A DNA stretch of 64,000 nucleotides. Origin: DASUAS01 sp963809795 (GTDB taxonomy: Bacteria; Actinomycetota; Acidimicrobiia; IMCC26256; DASPTH01). Below the pieces are notes generated by a model. It ran no database searches. It worked only from the letters and a program-made list of their open reading frames with translations, and was not told the origin of the DNA. The DNA is taken from contig CAWELN010000006.1 in assembly GCA_963809795.1 (NCBI GenBank), positions 124,001-188,000 on the forward strand, read 5' to 3'. Positions 7,919 through 16,831 of this stretch are shown here, piece after piece (positions within the stretch are counted from its first letter, which is position 1; the number at the start of each line of letters is the position of its first letter). The position numbers and the translations under genes are program-made.

Positions 7919-9810
7919 CGCGCTGCTCCGGTGGGTGCGTCCGGCCCGTGGACGAACCGGCCGAGGGCCATGACCGGGAACACCTGCCGGTACAGGTGGT
8001 AGTTGATCGAGAAGTCGCCGGGGAAGCCGGTGCCGGTGAACCACGGCTCGTCCCACGTGCCGTCCGCCCGCTGCGTCGCCACCAGCCACCGCACTCCTCT
8101 GCTCGTCGCGTCCGAGCGCACGCCGGCGGCCAGGAGCGCGAGCAGTGCCCACGCGGTCTGCGACGCGGTCGAGACCCCGCGACCGCGCGCCGCGGCGTCG
8201 TGGTACGACCGGATGTCCTCGCCCCATCCGCCGTCGGCGTTCTGGTGCGTCTCCAGCCAGCGGACCGCGGCCTGCATCGGCGCCGCGTCCGCGGTGAGTC
8301 CGTTGGCTCGCAGCGCGGGCAGCGCCGCGCCCGTGCCGTAGACGTGGTTCACGCCCCATCGCCCGAACCACGAGCCATCGGGCTCCTGCTGCTGCTCGAG
8401 CCACGCCACGCCGGCGGCGAGTCGCCGCGGGTCGGCCGCGGTCTCGGCCGCCAGCATCTCGAGCACGTGGGCGGTGACGTCGGCGCTCGGTGGGTCCGTC
8501 ACCTCGCCGAAATCGCAGAACGGGAGACGGGCGCAGGCGCGGCTGGTGTTGTCGACGTCGAAGGCGGCCCACCCGCCGTCGCGGCACTGCATGCCTTCCA
8601 CCCAGCGCACCGCCCGTGCGACGGCGGCGTCGACCCGGGCGGCGTCGGGATGCTCGACGCGCCGGAGCGCCAGCACGACCTCTGCGGTGTCGTCCACGTC
8701 GGGGTAGTTCGCGTTGGCGAACTCGAACGCCCACCCGCCGGGTTCGAGCCGCGGACGGCGCACCGACCAGTCGCCGGCCACCCGCACCTCGTGCCGGAGC
8801 AGGAAGTCGGCCGCCCGCACGAGGGCCGGGTCGTCGGGCGGGACGCCGGCGTCGGCGAGCGCGACGACCGCGAGCGCGGTGTCCCACACCGGCGACTGGC
8901 ACGCCTCGAGGCGCCGACCGCGGTCGTCGTCGATCACGAACCCCTCGAGGCCGGCCAGGCCGGCGCGCATCACCGGGTGATCGAGCGGGTAGCCGCGTAC
9001 CGAGAGGGCGAGGAGCGAGTAGACCCACGGCGGCTGGATCCCGCCCCACGAGCCGTCGGCTTCCTGGCGGTCGAGGATCCAGCGCTCGGCGGCCGCCAGG
9101 GCGGACCTCCGCAGGGACCGGAACGGCCGGCGGTCGTAGCGGGCCAGCACGCCGTCGAGCACCCGGAACCCGCCTTCGAGCGTCCACGGCGTGGACCGCT
9201 CCCGTGGCACCGGCGCACCGTGCAGCTCGGCCAGGCTGAACGGCAGCGGATGCACGGGTCGCGCGGAGGCGACGATCGTCAGCGGCACGATGGTCTGGCG
9301 GGCCCAGCACGCGAAGTCGTACACGTTCAGCGGGCACCACGACGGGAGGAAGACGATCTCCGGCGGCAGCGTGGGGAGCATCGACCAGTCCCACTCGCCG
9401 AAGAGTGCGAGCCAGATCCGGGTGAAGACGCGGGCGCGTTCGATGCCGCCCGCGTCGCGCACGAACGCCACGGCCTTCTGCATGTGGTCGGCGTCGACGG
9501 GATCCCCGGCGAGGCGCAGCGCGGTGTAGGCCTCGATGGTGGTCGAGAGGTCGGGCGGGCCTTCGTGGAACGTCGCCCAGGTGCCGTCGGTGCGCTGCCG
9601 GGAGCGGATCCAGTGGGCGGCGCGCCGCGTGACCGCCTGGGTGCGGATCCCGAGGAGCTCCCGGAGGAGCAGATCCTCTGCGTCCATGGTGACGTTGGTC
9701 TCGAGCTCGCCCTTCCACCATCCGGCCGGGTCCTGGCGCGCGAGGAGCGCGTCCCGGCCCCGGGCGAGCGCGGCACCGACGTCGAGGCGGGGGACCGCAG
9801 CGACGGTCAC
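7915..9810 (-). CDS. shc: Squalene-hopene cyclase
   Basis: 631 residues. The enzyme cyclises squalene to hopene/hopanol at the membrane. The catalytic acid motif DVDD is at 371-374, directly before TAEVVLALRR. Many QW repeats are visible, such as QEADGSWGG, QCRDGGWAAFD, QEPDGSWFGRWG, QNADGGWGED and QRADGTWDE. The C-terminal FSINYHLYRQVFP segment is characteristic. The length is standard for bacterial SHC. The GTG start overlaps the stop of the polyprenyl synthetase by four bases, and its own stop overlaps the ispH start, so translation is probably coupled. It is the central gene of the hopanoid operon. Confidence 0.96.
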   Translation of the reverse strand: MTVAAVPRLDVGAALARGRDALLARQDPAGWWKGELETNVTMDAEDLLLRELLGIRTQAVTRRAAHWIRSRQRTDGTWATFHEGPPDLSTTIEAYTALRLAGDPVDADHMQKAVAFVRDAGGIERARVFTRIWLALFGEWDWSMLPTLPPEIVFLPSWCPLNVYDFACWARQTIVPLTIVASARPVHPLPFSLAELHGAPVPRERSTPWTLEGGFRVLDGVLARYDRRPFRSLRRSALAAAERWILDRQEADGSWGGIQPPWVYSLLALSVRGYPLDHPVMRAGLAGLEGFVIDDDRGRRLEACQSPVWDTALAVVALADAGVPPDDPALVRAADFLLRHEVRVAGDWSVRRPRLEPGGWAFEFANANYPDVDDTAEVVLALRRVEHPDAARVDAAVARAVRWVEGMQCRDGGWAAFDVDNTSRACARLPFCDFGEVTDPPSADVTAHVLEMLAAETAADPRRLAAGVAWLEQQQEPDGSWFGRWGVNHVYGTGAALPALRANGLTADAAPMQAAVRWLETHQNADGGWGEDIRSYHDAAARGRGVSTASQTAWALLALLAAGVRSDATSRGVRWLVATQRADGTWDEPWFTGTGFPGDFSINYHLYRQVFPVMALGRFVHGPDAPTGAAR

Positions 9811-10823
9811 GACTGGCGCTCCACCACGAAGTGAGCCAGCTCCACCAGCTCGGCCCGCACCCCGTAGTCGAGGTCGGCGGTACCGAGGGCGCGGAACGCG
9901 GCGTCGAGCTCGCACGCGGCGAACGACTCGGTGCACGCGCGACCGCCGCGCGCTTCGATGAGTGCCGCGGCCCGCGCCATCTCCGGCTCGGTCGGCGTGC
10001 CGTTCGCGAGGAGGTCGTGGAGCTCGCGCCGCTCGCTCACCGTCGCCCGCTCCCACGCGAACACGAGCGGCAGCGCCTTCTTGTGCTGGCGGAGGTCGCT
10101 CCAGGCCGGCTTGCCGGTCACGGCCGGCGATCCCCAGATGCCGAGGAGGTCGTCGACCGCCTGGAACGCGAGGCCGAGGTGGCGACCGTACGCGGCGAGC
10201 GCATCGACCAACGCGTCGCCGCCACCGGCCATCAGCGCGCCGATGGACGCGGCGCAGGCGAGCAGCGCGCCGGTCTTGCCCGACTCCATGGTGATGCACT
10301 CGTCGAGGGAGACCGCGTCGCGTGTCTCGAACGTCATGTCGAGGACCTGGCCGGCGATCATGGCGCTGGTCGCGCGGGTCAACGCCGCCGCGGCGCGGGC
10401 GCCACCGGGCGCGTCGGCGTCGAAGAGGACCTCGAGCGCGAGCGTCAGCAGCGCGTCGCCGGCGATGATGGCGTCGCCGACTCCGAACAGCGCCCACACC
10501 GTCGGCCGGTGACGGCGCTCGCGATCGTTGTCGATGACGTCGTCGTGCAGCAGCGAGAAGTTGTGCACGAGCTCGAGCGCGACCGCGCCGGGTACCCCTG
10601 CGGCGGCCGGCGCGCCCGCGGCCTCGGCGGAGAGCATGGCGAGCGCGGGCCGGACGCCCTTGCCGCCGCCGCCCGCCACCGGGGTGCCGTCCACGTCGGC
10701 CCAGCCGAAGTGGTAGCCCACCGGGCCGTGCAGCTCCGGGAGCAGCGTCGCCACCGCGGCGCGCATGGCCGGAGCGGCCACGTCGCGCGCCCGGGCGAGC
10801 ACCGGCGGCGTCGAGGTGATCAC
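9807..10823 (-). CDS. Polyprenyl (farnesyl) diphosphate synthase
   Basis: 338 residues of the trans-prenyltransferase family, which condenses IPP with allylic diphosphates. Here the product is most likely farnesyl diphosphate for HpnD. The first aspartate motif is DDVID at 94-98 within LLHDDVIDNDRERRHRPT. The second is DDLLG from about 224, in FQAVDDLLGIWG, so its last Asp is replaced by Gly as in other actinobacterial hopanoid-cluster enzymes. GGKGVRPAL is the expected diphosphate-binding segment. The GTG start overlaps the hpnE stop. Chain length is inferred from context, not shown. Confidence 0.9.
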   Translation of the reverse strand: MITSTPPVLARARDVAAPAMRAAVATLLPELHGPVGYHFGWADVDGTPVAGGGGKGVRPALAMLSAEAAGAPAAAGVPGAVALELVHNFSLLHDDVIDNDRERRHRPTVWALFGVGDAIIAGDALLTLALEVLFDADAPGGARAAAALTRATSAMIAGQVLDMTFETRDAVSLDECITMESGKTGALLACAASIGALMAGGGDALVDALAAYGRHLGLAFQAVDDLLGIWGSPAVTGKPAWSDLRQHKKALPLVFAWERATVSERRELHDLLANGTPTEPEMARAAALIEARGGRACTESFAACELDAAFRALGTADLDYGVRAELVELAHFVVERQS

Positions 10824-12205
10824 GCGACCACCGGCTCCCGTCGCGGACCGCGCACCGCGCCCGCAGCCTCCGGCGCGGCAGCGAGGTCGGCGAGCACGGC
10901 GGCCGCGGCGGCGGTGCCGCTGCGCACCGCGCCCTCCATCGTGGCGGGCCATCCGGTGTCGGTCCAGGCCCCGGCGAGGTACAGGCCGGGCACCGCGGTG
11001 CGAGCGGGGGGCCGCAGCCGCCGGGTCCCGGGCACGGCCCGGAACGTCGCCGCGCGCTCGCGCGTCACGATGGTGTCGAGCACCCGCGCGGCACGGGCCG
11101 GCGGGAAGAGCTCTCTCAGCGCGTCGAGGATCTGGCGCGAGAGCTCGGCGGACGGCCGGCCGATCTGCTCGTCGGCGGCGGACAACGACACCGCCAGGCA
11201 CTGGCCCTCCCCGATGCCCGAGGCCGCGGTGCGGTCGAACACCCACTGCACCGGCGTGCCGACCCCGGCGGCCAGCTCGAGCTCGGTCACCCGGCGGTCG
11301 AAGACGACGTGCACGTTGACGATCGGCGATTCGCCGAGCTCGGGAAGGCGGTCCGAGCCCGGCACCGCGCCGTTCGGCAGCAGCGCGGCGGCGGCGCGGT
11401 GGGGGACCGCGAGCACGACTGCGTCGGCGACGACGTACCCGTCGTCGAGGTCGACACCGCAGACCGCGCCGTCGAGGCCACGCGCGATGCCCACGACCGG
11501 TGCGTCGGTGTGGATCGACGCGCCGGACGCGCGAAGGGCGCGCGCGGCAGGGTCCGCGTGCAACGCCGCCAGCGGCACGCGGGCGTAGCCGATGTCGGCC
11601 GCGCGGCTGTCCGAGAGCAGCCCGGTGCGGAACACCATCGCGGCGAGGGCCAGCGACGCGTCCGCCGCGGGCAGGTTGAGCGTGGGTCGGGCGATGAGGT
11701 CCCAGAGCCCTTCGATGGCCGCGGGCGACTCGCCCTGCGCGGCGAGCCACTCGCCGAACGAGCGCTCGTCGAGCTCCGGCGCATCGGGGTCGAGCCGCCG
11801 CAGCCGCAGCGCCGTCCGCACGGCCGACCACCGCTCGGGGCCGGTGAGGTGGCGGTACCCCAGGAGCGTCCGCGCCAGATGGAGGGGCGCGGGCAGTGCA
11901 TCCCGTGCGATCAGCTCGACCGGGCGGCCGGGCGCGACGACCGGGATCGACAGGCGGTCCTGGAGCACCACACCGTCGGACGCACCGATGCGAGCGAGGA
12001 ATTCCCGGTATGCCGTGCAGCAACGCAGGAACACGTGTTGACCGTTGTCGAACCAGGCACCATGACGCTCGAACGACCAGGTGGCGCCGCCCAGGCGGGG
12101 GCGGCGCTCGAGCAGCCTGACCGCGGCGCCGGCGTCCGCGCACGCGAGCGCCGCGCTCAGGCCCGCGAGGCCGCCACCGACGACCACGACCCGGGTCCGG
12201 CTCAC
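10820..12205 (-). CDS. hpnE: Squalene-associated FAD-dependent desaturase HpnE
   Basis: 461 residues of the phytoene desaturase-like amine oxidase family. HpnE reduces hydroxysqualene to squalene in the three-step HpnC-HpnD-HpnE route. The N-terminal dinucleotide-binding motif is VVVVGGGLAGLSAAL with GGGLAG at about 10-15, followed by LLERRPRLGGATWSF. The C-terminal FAD motif GLYLAGAWTDTGWPATMEGA is intact. The GTG start overlaps the hpnD stop by four bases. The order hpnC-hpnD-hpnE is the canonical squalene arrangement and supports this call over carotenoid desaturase. Confidence 0.93.
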   Translation of the reverse strand: MSRTRVVVVGGGLAGLSAALACADAGAAVRLLERRPRLGGATWSFERHGAWFDNGQHVFLRCCTAYREFLARIGASDGVVLQDRLSIPVVAPGRPVELIARDALPAPLHLARTLLGYRHLTGPERWSAVRTALRLRRLDPDAPELDERSFGEWLAAQGESPAAIEGLWDLIARPTLNLPAADASLALAAMVFRTGLLSDSRAADIGYARVPLAALHADPAARALRASGASIHTDAPVVGIARGLDGAVCGVDLDDGYVVADAVVLAVPHRAAAALLPNGAVPGSDRLPELGESPIVNVHVVFDRRVTELELAAGVGTPVQWVFDRTAASGIGEGQCLAVSLSAADEQIGRPSAELSRQILDALRELFPPARAARVLDTIVTRERAATFRAVPGTRRLRPPARTAVPGLYLAGAWTDTGWPATMEGAVRSGTAAAAAVLADLAAAPEAAGAVRGPRREPVVA

Positions 12206-13083
12206 GCGCCGACCCGGTTCGTGACGGCGGGGGCGGACAGATCGAGCCCGGCGATGCTGCGCCCCGCGATCCACACCTTCTCCCACGTCGGGAGCGACAC
12301 GCGTCCCTCGAGCACGGCACCGGGTCGGGCCGTGATGCGGGTCAGCAGCCGGCGGTAGATGCCCGCCATCGCACCGACGCACGCCCGGCTCCGGTGGTCG
12401 AGCAGGGGGAGCAGCTGCAACCCCTCGTCGAACCACTCCCGTGCCCGGACCGCTTCGAAGGCCACCAGCGCCGCGACCGAGTCGGCCGGTCCGGTCAGCT
12501 CGGGATCGGCGCCGAACCGGGCGATGTCGTCGGACGGCAGGTAGATGCGTCCCATCTCCCGGTCCTCGACGATGTCGCGCAGGATGTTGGTGAGCTGGAG
12601 GGCGACGCCCAGGGCGTCGGCGAGCTCCGGGGCCCGCGCCCCGTCGGTGGTGCCGAACACCGCCAGGGACAGCCGCCCGACCGAGCCCGCCACGAGGCGG
12701 CAGTACGCGACCAACGCGGGGAAGGTCGGGTACGAGGCACCGATGGCGTCGTGTTCGCAGCCTTCGACGAGCTCGTCGAACGCGTCCCACGGCACCGGGT
12801 AGCGGGCGCCGGTGTCGGCGAGCGCGACGAGCACGGGGTCGTCGTCGGGGGCGTGCCCGCGGCGCAGGCCGTCGACGTCGCGACGCACCACCGCGAGCTC
12901 CGCCAGCTTCTCGTCGGGCGCTCCGTCACCGTCGCTGATGTCGTCGATCCGGCGGGCGAACGCGTAGATCGCCGACATCGCCGATCGCTTCGGGGGAGGG
13001 AGCAGGCGGATACCGAAGGCGAAGTTCTTCGCCTCGTTGCGGGTGATCTCCTCGCAGCGTGCGTACGCGTCGTCGCGTCTCAT
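12202..13083 (-). CDS. hpnD: Presqualene diphosphate synthase HpnD
   Basis: 293 residues of the squalene/phytoene synthase family. HpnD condenses two farnesyl diphosphates to presqualene diphosphate. The two aspartate-rich metal sites are RRIDDISDGDG (DDISD at 47-51) and NILRDIVEDREMGRIYLP (DIVED at 170-174). The NEAKNFAFGIRLLPPPKR opening is typical of HpnD. The ATG overlaps the hpnC stop by four bases. Its partners HpnC and HpnE flank it. Confidence 0.93.
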   Translation of the reverse strand: MRRDDAYARCEEITRNEAKNFAFGIRLLPPPKRSAMSAIYAFARRIDDISDGDGAPDEKLAELAVVRRDVDGLRRGHAPDDDPVLVALADTGARYPVPWDAFDELVEGCEHDAIGASYPTFPALVAYCRLVAGSVGRLSLAVFGTTDGARAPELADALGVALQLTNILRDIVEDREMGRIYLPSDDIARFGADPELTGPADSVAALVAFEAVRAREWFDEGLQLLPLLDHRSRACVGAMAGIYRRLLTRITARPGAVLEGRVSLPTWEKVWIAGRSIAGLDLSAPAVTNRVGA

Positions 13084-13919
13084 GCCGCGACCCGACCGGC
13101 GACACCGACCTGCGCCGTCCGGTACAGCGTGCGCACGTGCGAGGGCCGCGCGTCGACCGCGAGCACGTCGTAGCGGGCCCGCTCGATCGCGTCGAGGGCT
13201 GCGAGACCACCGCCCGCGAACCCGGCGACCGCCACCCGCGCCCGACCCCGGAGGCTGCGACAGAGCGGCGGCGCCGCCCGGTGCAGCAACCGACGGGCGC
13301 GGTCGACCTCGTGGGCGACGGCCGCGCGGAGCGGGCCCGATGCCGCGGCGGCTGCGAGATCCGTCTCCGACGCGCCGAACCGGTCGAGATCCTCGGCGGG
13401 GAGGTACACGCGGCCGCGGGCATAGTCCTCGCCCACGTCCTGCAGGTGCTCGACGAGCTGCAACGCGGTGCAGACGTCGTCGGACCACGCGACCCGATCG
13501 GGCGTGTCGGCACCGAGCACGGCCAGCACGAGACGCCCGACCGGGTTCGCCGAGAGCGCGCAGTAGCCGCGCAACGACGCCCAGGTGTCGTAGCGGGTCA
13601 CCACCTGGTCGACGCGGTTCGCCTCGATCAGCGCGCGGAACGGTCCGTCGTCGAGGTCCAGCTCGCGGAGCGTCGGGGTGAGGCGGACGAAGGCGGGGTG
13701 CGTGGCGGTACCCCGGTACGCACGGTCGAGCTGGTCTTCGAGCGCGTCGAGCGCGCCCATCCGGTCACCGGCCAGCTCGTCGCCCGTGTCGTCGACCACC
13801 CGGGCGACGCCGTAGATGGCGAGGAGGTGGCTCCGGACGGGACGCGGCAAGGCCCTGGATGCGACCGGGAAGTTCTCCTGCGCCGAACGCTCGCGCAGGA
13901 CGGTGTCGTCGAGCCTCAC
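13080..13919 (-). CDS. hpnC: Hydroxysqualene synthase HpnC
   Basis: 279 residues, a second squalene/phytoene synthase homologue. HpnC converts presqualene diphosphate to hydroxysqualene. The sequence opens with ENFPVASRALPRPVRSHL, the HpnC signature, and has the aspartate motifs DDTGDE (43-48) and DVGED (161-165) followed by RGRVYLP. The GTG start has a good site, CGGAGGTGG, about eight bases upstream. It is the first gene of the hopanoid operon and follows a predicted promoter and a regulatory gene on the same strand. Confidence 0.92.
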   Translation of the reverse strand: MRLDDTVLRERSAQENFPVASRALPRPVRSHLLAIYGVARVVDDTGDELAGDRMGALDALEDQLDRAYRGTATHPAFVRLTPTLRELDLDDGPFRALIEANRVDQVVTRYDTWASLRGYCALSANPVGRLVLAVLGADTPDRVAWSDDVCTALQLVEHLQDVGEDYARGRVYLPAEDLDRFGASETDLAAAAASGPLRAAVAHEVDRARRLLHRAAPPLCRSLRGRARVAVAGFAGGGLAALDAIERARYDVLAVDARPSHVRTLYRTAQVGVAGRVAA

Positions 13920-13966
13920 CGTCCACCTCCGTGATGTCGAGTATTTCCGACCCGGTGGTCCAGATC

Positions 13967-13994
13967 ATTGTATGCAACCGCCGCCCGCGCGCAA
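13967..13994 (-). promoter_or_regulatory. Predicted promoter of the hopanoid operon
   Basis: On the minus strand, TTGCGC (13989-13994) and TACAAT (13967-13972) are separated by 16 bases. This is a good sigma-70-like match in otherwise GC-rich DNA, about 48 bases before the hpnC start. It implies a short leader of roughly 40 bases. No start site is shown experimentally. Confidence 0.5.
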
Positions 13995-14014
13995 GCGGGG
14001 CGATCGCGGCCGGA

Positions 14015-14806
14015 TCAGGGCTCCGGCGTCGTGGCGACCACGCGCGCCAGGGCGCGGCCGAGGCAGGTCTCGACGAGCTGCCCGGCGGCCACCCGCGTGT
14101 TCTCGGTGGGTGCCGCGCGCAGTCGGCGGGCGACTGCGTCACGGAGCGTCGCCGCGGCATCGCGCGCCACGCGCGCGTCCTCCGGCTTGCCGTGCACGCC
14201 GCGCAGGGCGGCCTCGACGAGCAGCGGGGCTTCGTCACCCAGCGCGCCGTCGAGGACGGTGGTGATGGTCTTGGCGGCGAGTGGGTGACCGGGCCGGCGG
14301 GCGTCGAGGGCGGCGACGAGGTCGTCGACGAGGGCGCGCGCGGCGGCCACGAACAGGTCTTCCTTGGAGGCGAAGAGCTCGTAGAACGTGCCCTTGCCCA
14401 TGCCGACCTCGTCACAGATGTCGGCCACGCTCACGTTCGCGAACCCATGGGTCGAGAACGCCCGGCGCGCGACGGCGACGATGCGGGCCCGGGCCTCTGT
14501 CGTGGTGTCGTCCACGTCGGTGGCGATCACGTTCTCCCACATGCGCGCCCGGAACGCCTGCTCGTCCTGGGCGAGGAGCTGCGGCAGGATCCGCCCGATG
14601 GTCGCGAGGCCCAGCCGGCGGCGCTCCCGCAGCAGACGGATCAGCCGCAGCGCCTGGACATGGCGGTCGTCGTAGACGAAGCGGTTCCGCGCCGCGCGAT
14701 CCGGTGGCGGGAGCAATCCGAGCCGTTGGTAGTGGTGGATTGTCGTGGCGGGCACGCGGGTACGCTCCACCAGGTCTCGCAGGGTGAAGGTCGCATCGAC
14801 TCCCAC
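14015..14806 (-). CDS. Hybrid MerR-TetR transcriptional regulator
   Basis: 263 residues. Residues about 8-75 form a MerR-type helix-turn-helix (TLRDLVERTRVPATTIHHYQRLGLLPPP, then FVYDDRHVQALRLIRLLR). Residues about 104-150 form a TetR-type helix-turn-helix (ARRAFSTHGFANVSVADICDEVGMGKGTFYELF) with a TetR C-terminal helical domain after it. One protein therefore carries two DNA-binding domains. GTG was chosen as the start because it has GAGGGCG upstream and gives a complete MerR domain. It is read in the same direction as hpnC, 95 bases upstream, and diverges from degV, so it is a candidate regulator of either. Its target is inference. Confidence 0.82.
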   Translation of the reverse strand: MGVDATFTLRDLVERTRVPATTIHHYQRLGLLPPPDRAARNRFVYDDRHVQALRLIRLLRERRRLGLATIGRILPQLLAQDEQAFRARMWENVIATDVDDTTTEARARIVAVARRAFSTHGFANVSVADICDEVGMGKGTFYELFASKEDLFVAAARALVDDLVAALDARRPGHPLAAKTITTVLDGALGDEAPLLVEAALRGVHGKPEDARVARDAAATLRDAVARRLRAAPTENTRVAAGQLVETCLGRALARVVATTPEP

Positions 14807-14854
14807 GCAGGCACGCCCTCGTCGGAACGATGGCCTGGTCAGGAGGGAGTCGAC

Positions 14855-15694
14855 GTGGATCGCGCGTTGTTGCTCACCGACTCCAACGTGTGCCTCCCCC
14901 GCGCCACGACCCGGCGACTCGGCATACGCATCGTGCCCATCACGATCCTCCTCGACGGCGCGTCGGTGGCGGACGACTCCGTCGATCCGACGGTGGTCTT
15001 CGACGCCATCGCCCGCGACGATACGGTGAAATCCAGCCCTCCGTCGGTCATCGACTACCTGACTGCCATCGAGGACGACGGCTACAGCGGTGCGCTCGTG
15101 CTGACGCCGGCCGCCGAATTCACGTCGATGTTCCTGCACGCCACGCAGGCTGCGGGGCTGGCGAGCAGGCCGGTACGCGTCGTCGACACCCGGACCGCCG
15201 CGGCCGCGCAACGGCTGGTGGTGCTCGAGGTCGCGCGTGCGTGCCGGCGCGGTGCCCGGCTCGAGGACCTCGAGCAGATCGCCCGTGACGCGGCCGGGCG
15301 CGTGGAGCTGGTCGCGACCCTCGACCGGGTCGCGACGATCGAGCGGAGCGGGCGCGTTCCGGCGCCGGTGCTCGCCGCCGCCGAACGGGGCGACGGATTC
15401 AGCGCGTTCCGGTTCCGCGACGGGAGCGTGATGCCGTTGCGGAGCGCGGGCGCCGACCCGTTGGCCGTGGTGCACGACGCGTGGGCACGGACCGGCGGTC
15501 CCGACTCGTCGGCATCGTGCGTGTTCCACGCGGGGGTACCCGAGGGCGCCCGTGCACTGCGCGCCCGACTGACCGGGAGGGAGCCCGTGATCCCGTTCAG
15601 CCCGGCCATGGCGATCCACACCGGTCCCGGCGTGGTCGGCGTGGCCTGGTTGCGCACGACCGCACCCGGGGTGCCGGCGTCCGCGGTCGGCTAG
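14855..15694 (+). CDS. DegV family fatty-acid-binding protein
   Basis: 279 residues of the DegV/EDD fold, which binds one long-chain fatty acid and in Firmicutes serves fatty acid kinase. The LLTDSNVCLP opening, the KSSPPSVIDYL segment with the ligand-contacting Ser pair, the VVDTRTAAAAQ core and the C-terminal MAIHTGPGVVGVAW are all characteristic. The GTG start follows AGGAGGGA at ideal distance. It diverges from the MerR-TetR gene. Its role in this organism is unknown; a link to lipid handling near the hopanoid operon is only suggestive. Confidence 0.85.
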   Translation: MDRALLLTDSNVCLPRATTRRLGIRIVPITILLDGASVADDSVDPTVVFDAIARDDTVKSSPPSVIDYLTAIEDDGYSGALVLTPAAEFTSMFLHATQAAGLASRPVRVVDTRTAAAAQRLVVLEVARACRRGARLEDLEQIARDAAGRVELVATLDRVATIERSGRVPAPVLAAAERGDGFSAFRFRDGSVMPLRSAGADPLAVVHDAWARTGGPDSSASCVFHAGVPEGARALRARLTGREPVIPFSPAMAIHTGPGVVGVAWLRTTAPGVPASAVG

Positions 15695-15752
15695 GACGCG
15701 GACCGACCCGACCCCGTTGCGCACCTCCGACGAGCCCCGGTGGGACGGTCGC

Positions 15753-16784
15753 ATGGAACCGCTCGATCCCTTCGCGGCGGCCGAGGCCGCCGGCCTGCTG
15801 TACGTGAACGACACCATCCCGGGCATCCGGCGCGAGCGTGTCGACGCGCACTGGGTCTACCGCCGCCCCGACGGCACGCCGATCGACGACGAGGCCGAAC
15901 GACGGCGCATCGACGCGATCGGCATCCCGCCGGCGTGGACCCACGTGTGGATCAGCCCGATCCCGGAAGGTCACATCCTCGCCACCGGCCGCGACGCCAA
16001 GGGCCGGAAGCAGTACCGATACCACCCCCTCTTCCGCGCCGTGCGTGACGCCACCAAGTTCCACCGCATGAGCGCGTTCGGGGTGGCGCTCCCGCCGTTG
16101 CGGCTCCGTATCGAGGCCGACCTCTCCCTCGCTGGCCTGCCACGCGAGCGAGTGCTGGCCGCCGCGGTCCGGCTGATGGACGAGACGTTGATCCGCATCG
16201 GGAACGAGGAGTACGAGCGGCAGAACCACTCGTACGGGATCACCACGCTGCACGACGAACACGTGCACCTCGACGGCGACACGATGCAGTTCGAGTTCCG
16301 CGCCAAGTCGGGCAAGGAGCAGCACGTGCGCCTGCGCGACCCGCTCCTGGCGCGCATCCTCTACGAGTGCGAGGAGCTTCCCGGTCAGGAGCTGTTCCGG
16401 TACGTCGACGATCATGGTCACGTCGTTCACGTCGATTCCGCCGACGTGAACGCCTATCTGCACGCCGCGACCGCCGCGACCTTCACCGCCAAGGACTTCC
16501 GAACCTGGGGCGGCTCGGTCACCGCGGCCGACGCGCTCGTCGGGCTCGGGCCGCCGCGCTCACCCACCGATGCGAAGCGCAAGATCGTCAGCGCCATCGA
16601 CGCGGCCGCCGCTCGCCTCAACAACACTCGCGCGGTGGCCCGGAAGAGCTACGTCCACCCGCGCGTGCCCGAATCGTGGGAGGAGGGAGCATTGTTCGAT
16701 GCCTTCGCGCACTCGGAGGCGAGCGAGCACCTCTCGGCGTCCGAGGCCGGGCTCCTGGGGGTCATCGCCGACGAGCCCCGATGA
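15753..16784 (+). CDS. DNA topoisomerase IB
   Basis: About 343 residues, the size of bacterial type IB topoisomerases, which relax supercoils through a 3'-phosphotyrosyl intermediate. The N-terminal domain has YRRPDGTPIDDEAERRRI and GRKQYRYHPLF. The catalytic domain has YGITTLHDEHV, TAKDFRTWGGS (catalytic Arg region) and the nucleophile Tyr at about residue 300 in ARKSYVHP. The ATG at 15753 is preferred; an upstream TTG would add 12 residues. Bacterial TopIB is sporadic and often horizontally spread, but base composition here looks like the neighbours. Confidence 0.9.
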   Translation: MEPLDPFAAAEAAGLLYVNDTIPGIRRERVDAHWVYRRPDGTPIDDEAERRRIDAIGIPPAWTHVWISPIPEGHILATGRDAKGRKQYRYHPLFRAVRDATKFHRMSAFGVALPPLRLRIEADLSLAGLPRERVLAAAVRLMDETLIRIGNEEYERQNHSYGITTLHDEHVHLDGDTMQFEFRAKSGKEQHVRLRDPLLARILYECEELPGQELFRYVDDHGHVVHVDSADVNAYLHAATAATFTAKDFRTWGGSVTAADALVGLGPPRSPTDAKRKIVSAIDAAAARLNNTRAVARKSYVHPRVPESWEEGALFDAFAHSEASEHLSASEAGLLGVIADEPR

Positions 16785-16831
16785 CGCCCGCCACGCGCAG
16801 CGCGTCGATCACAGTTCCACGACGGCCGCGG

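Noticed and set aside
10820..12205. Carotenoid (phytoene) desaturase
   Set aside because: Neighbouring hpnC and hpnD and the shc operon make HpnE the better call.
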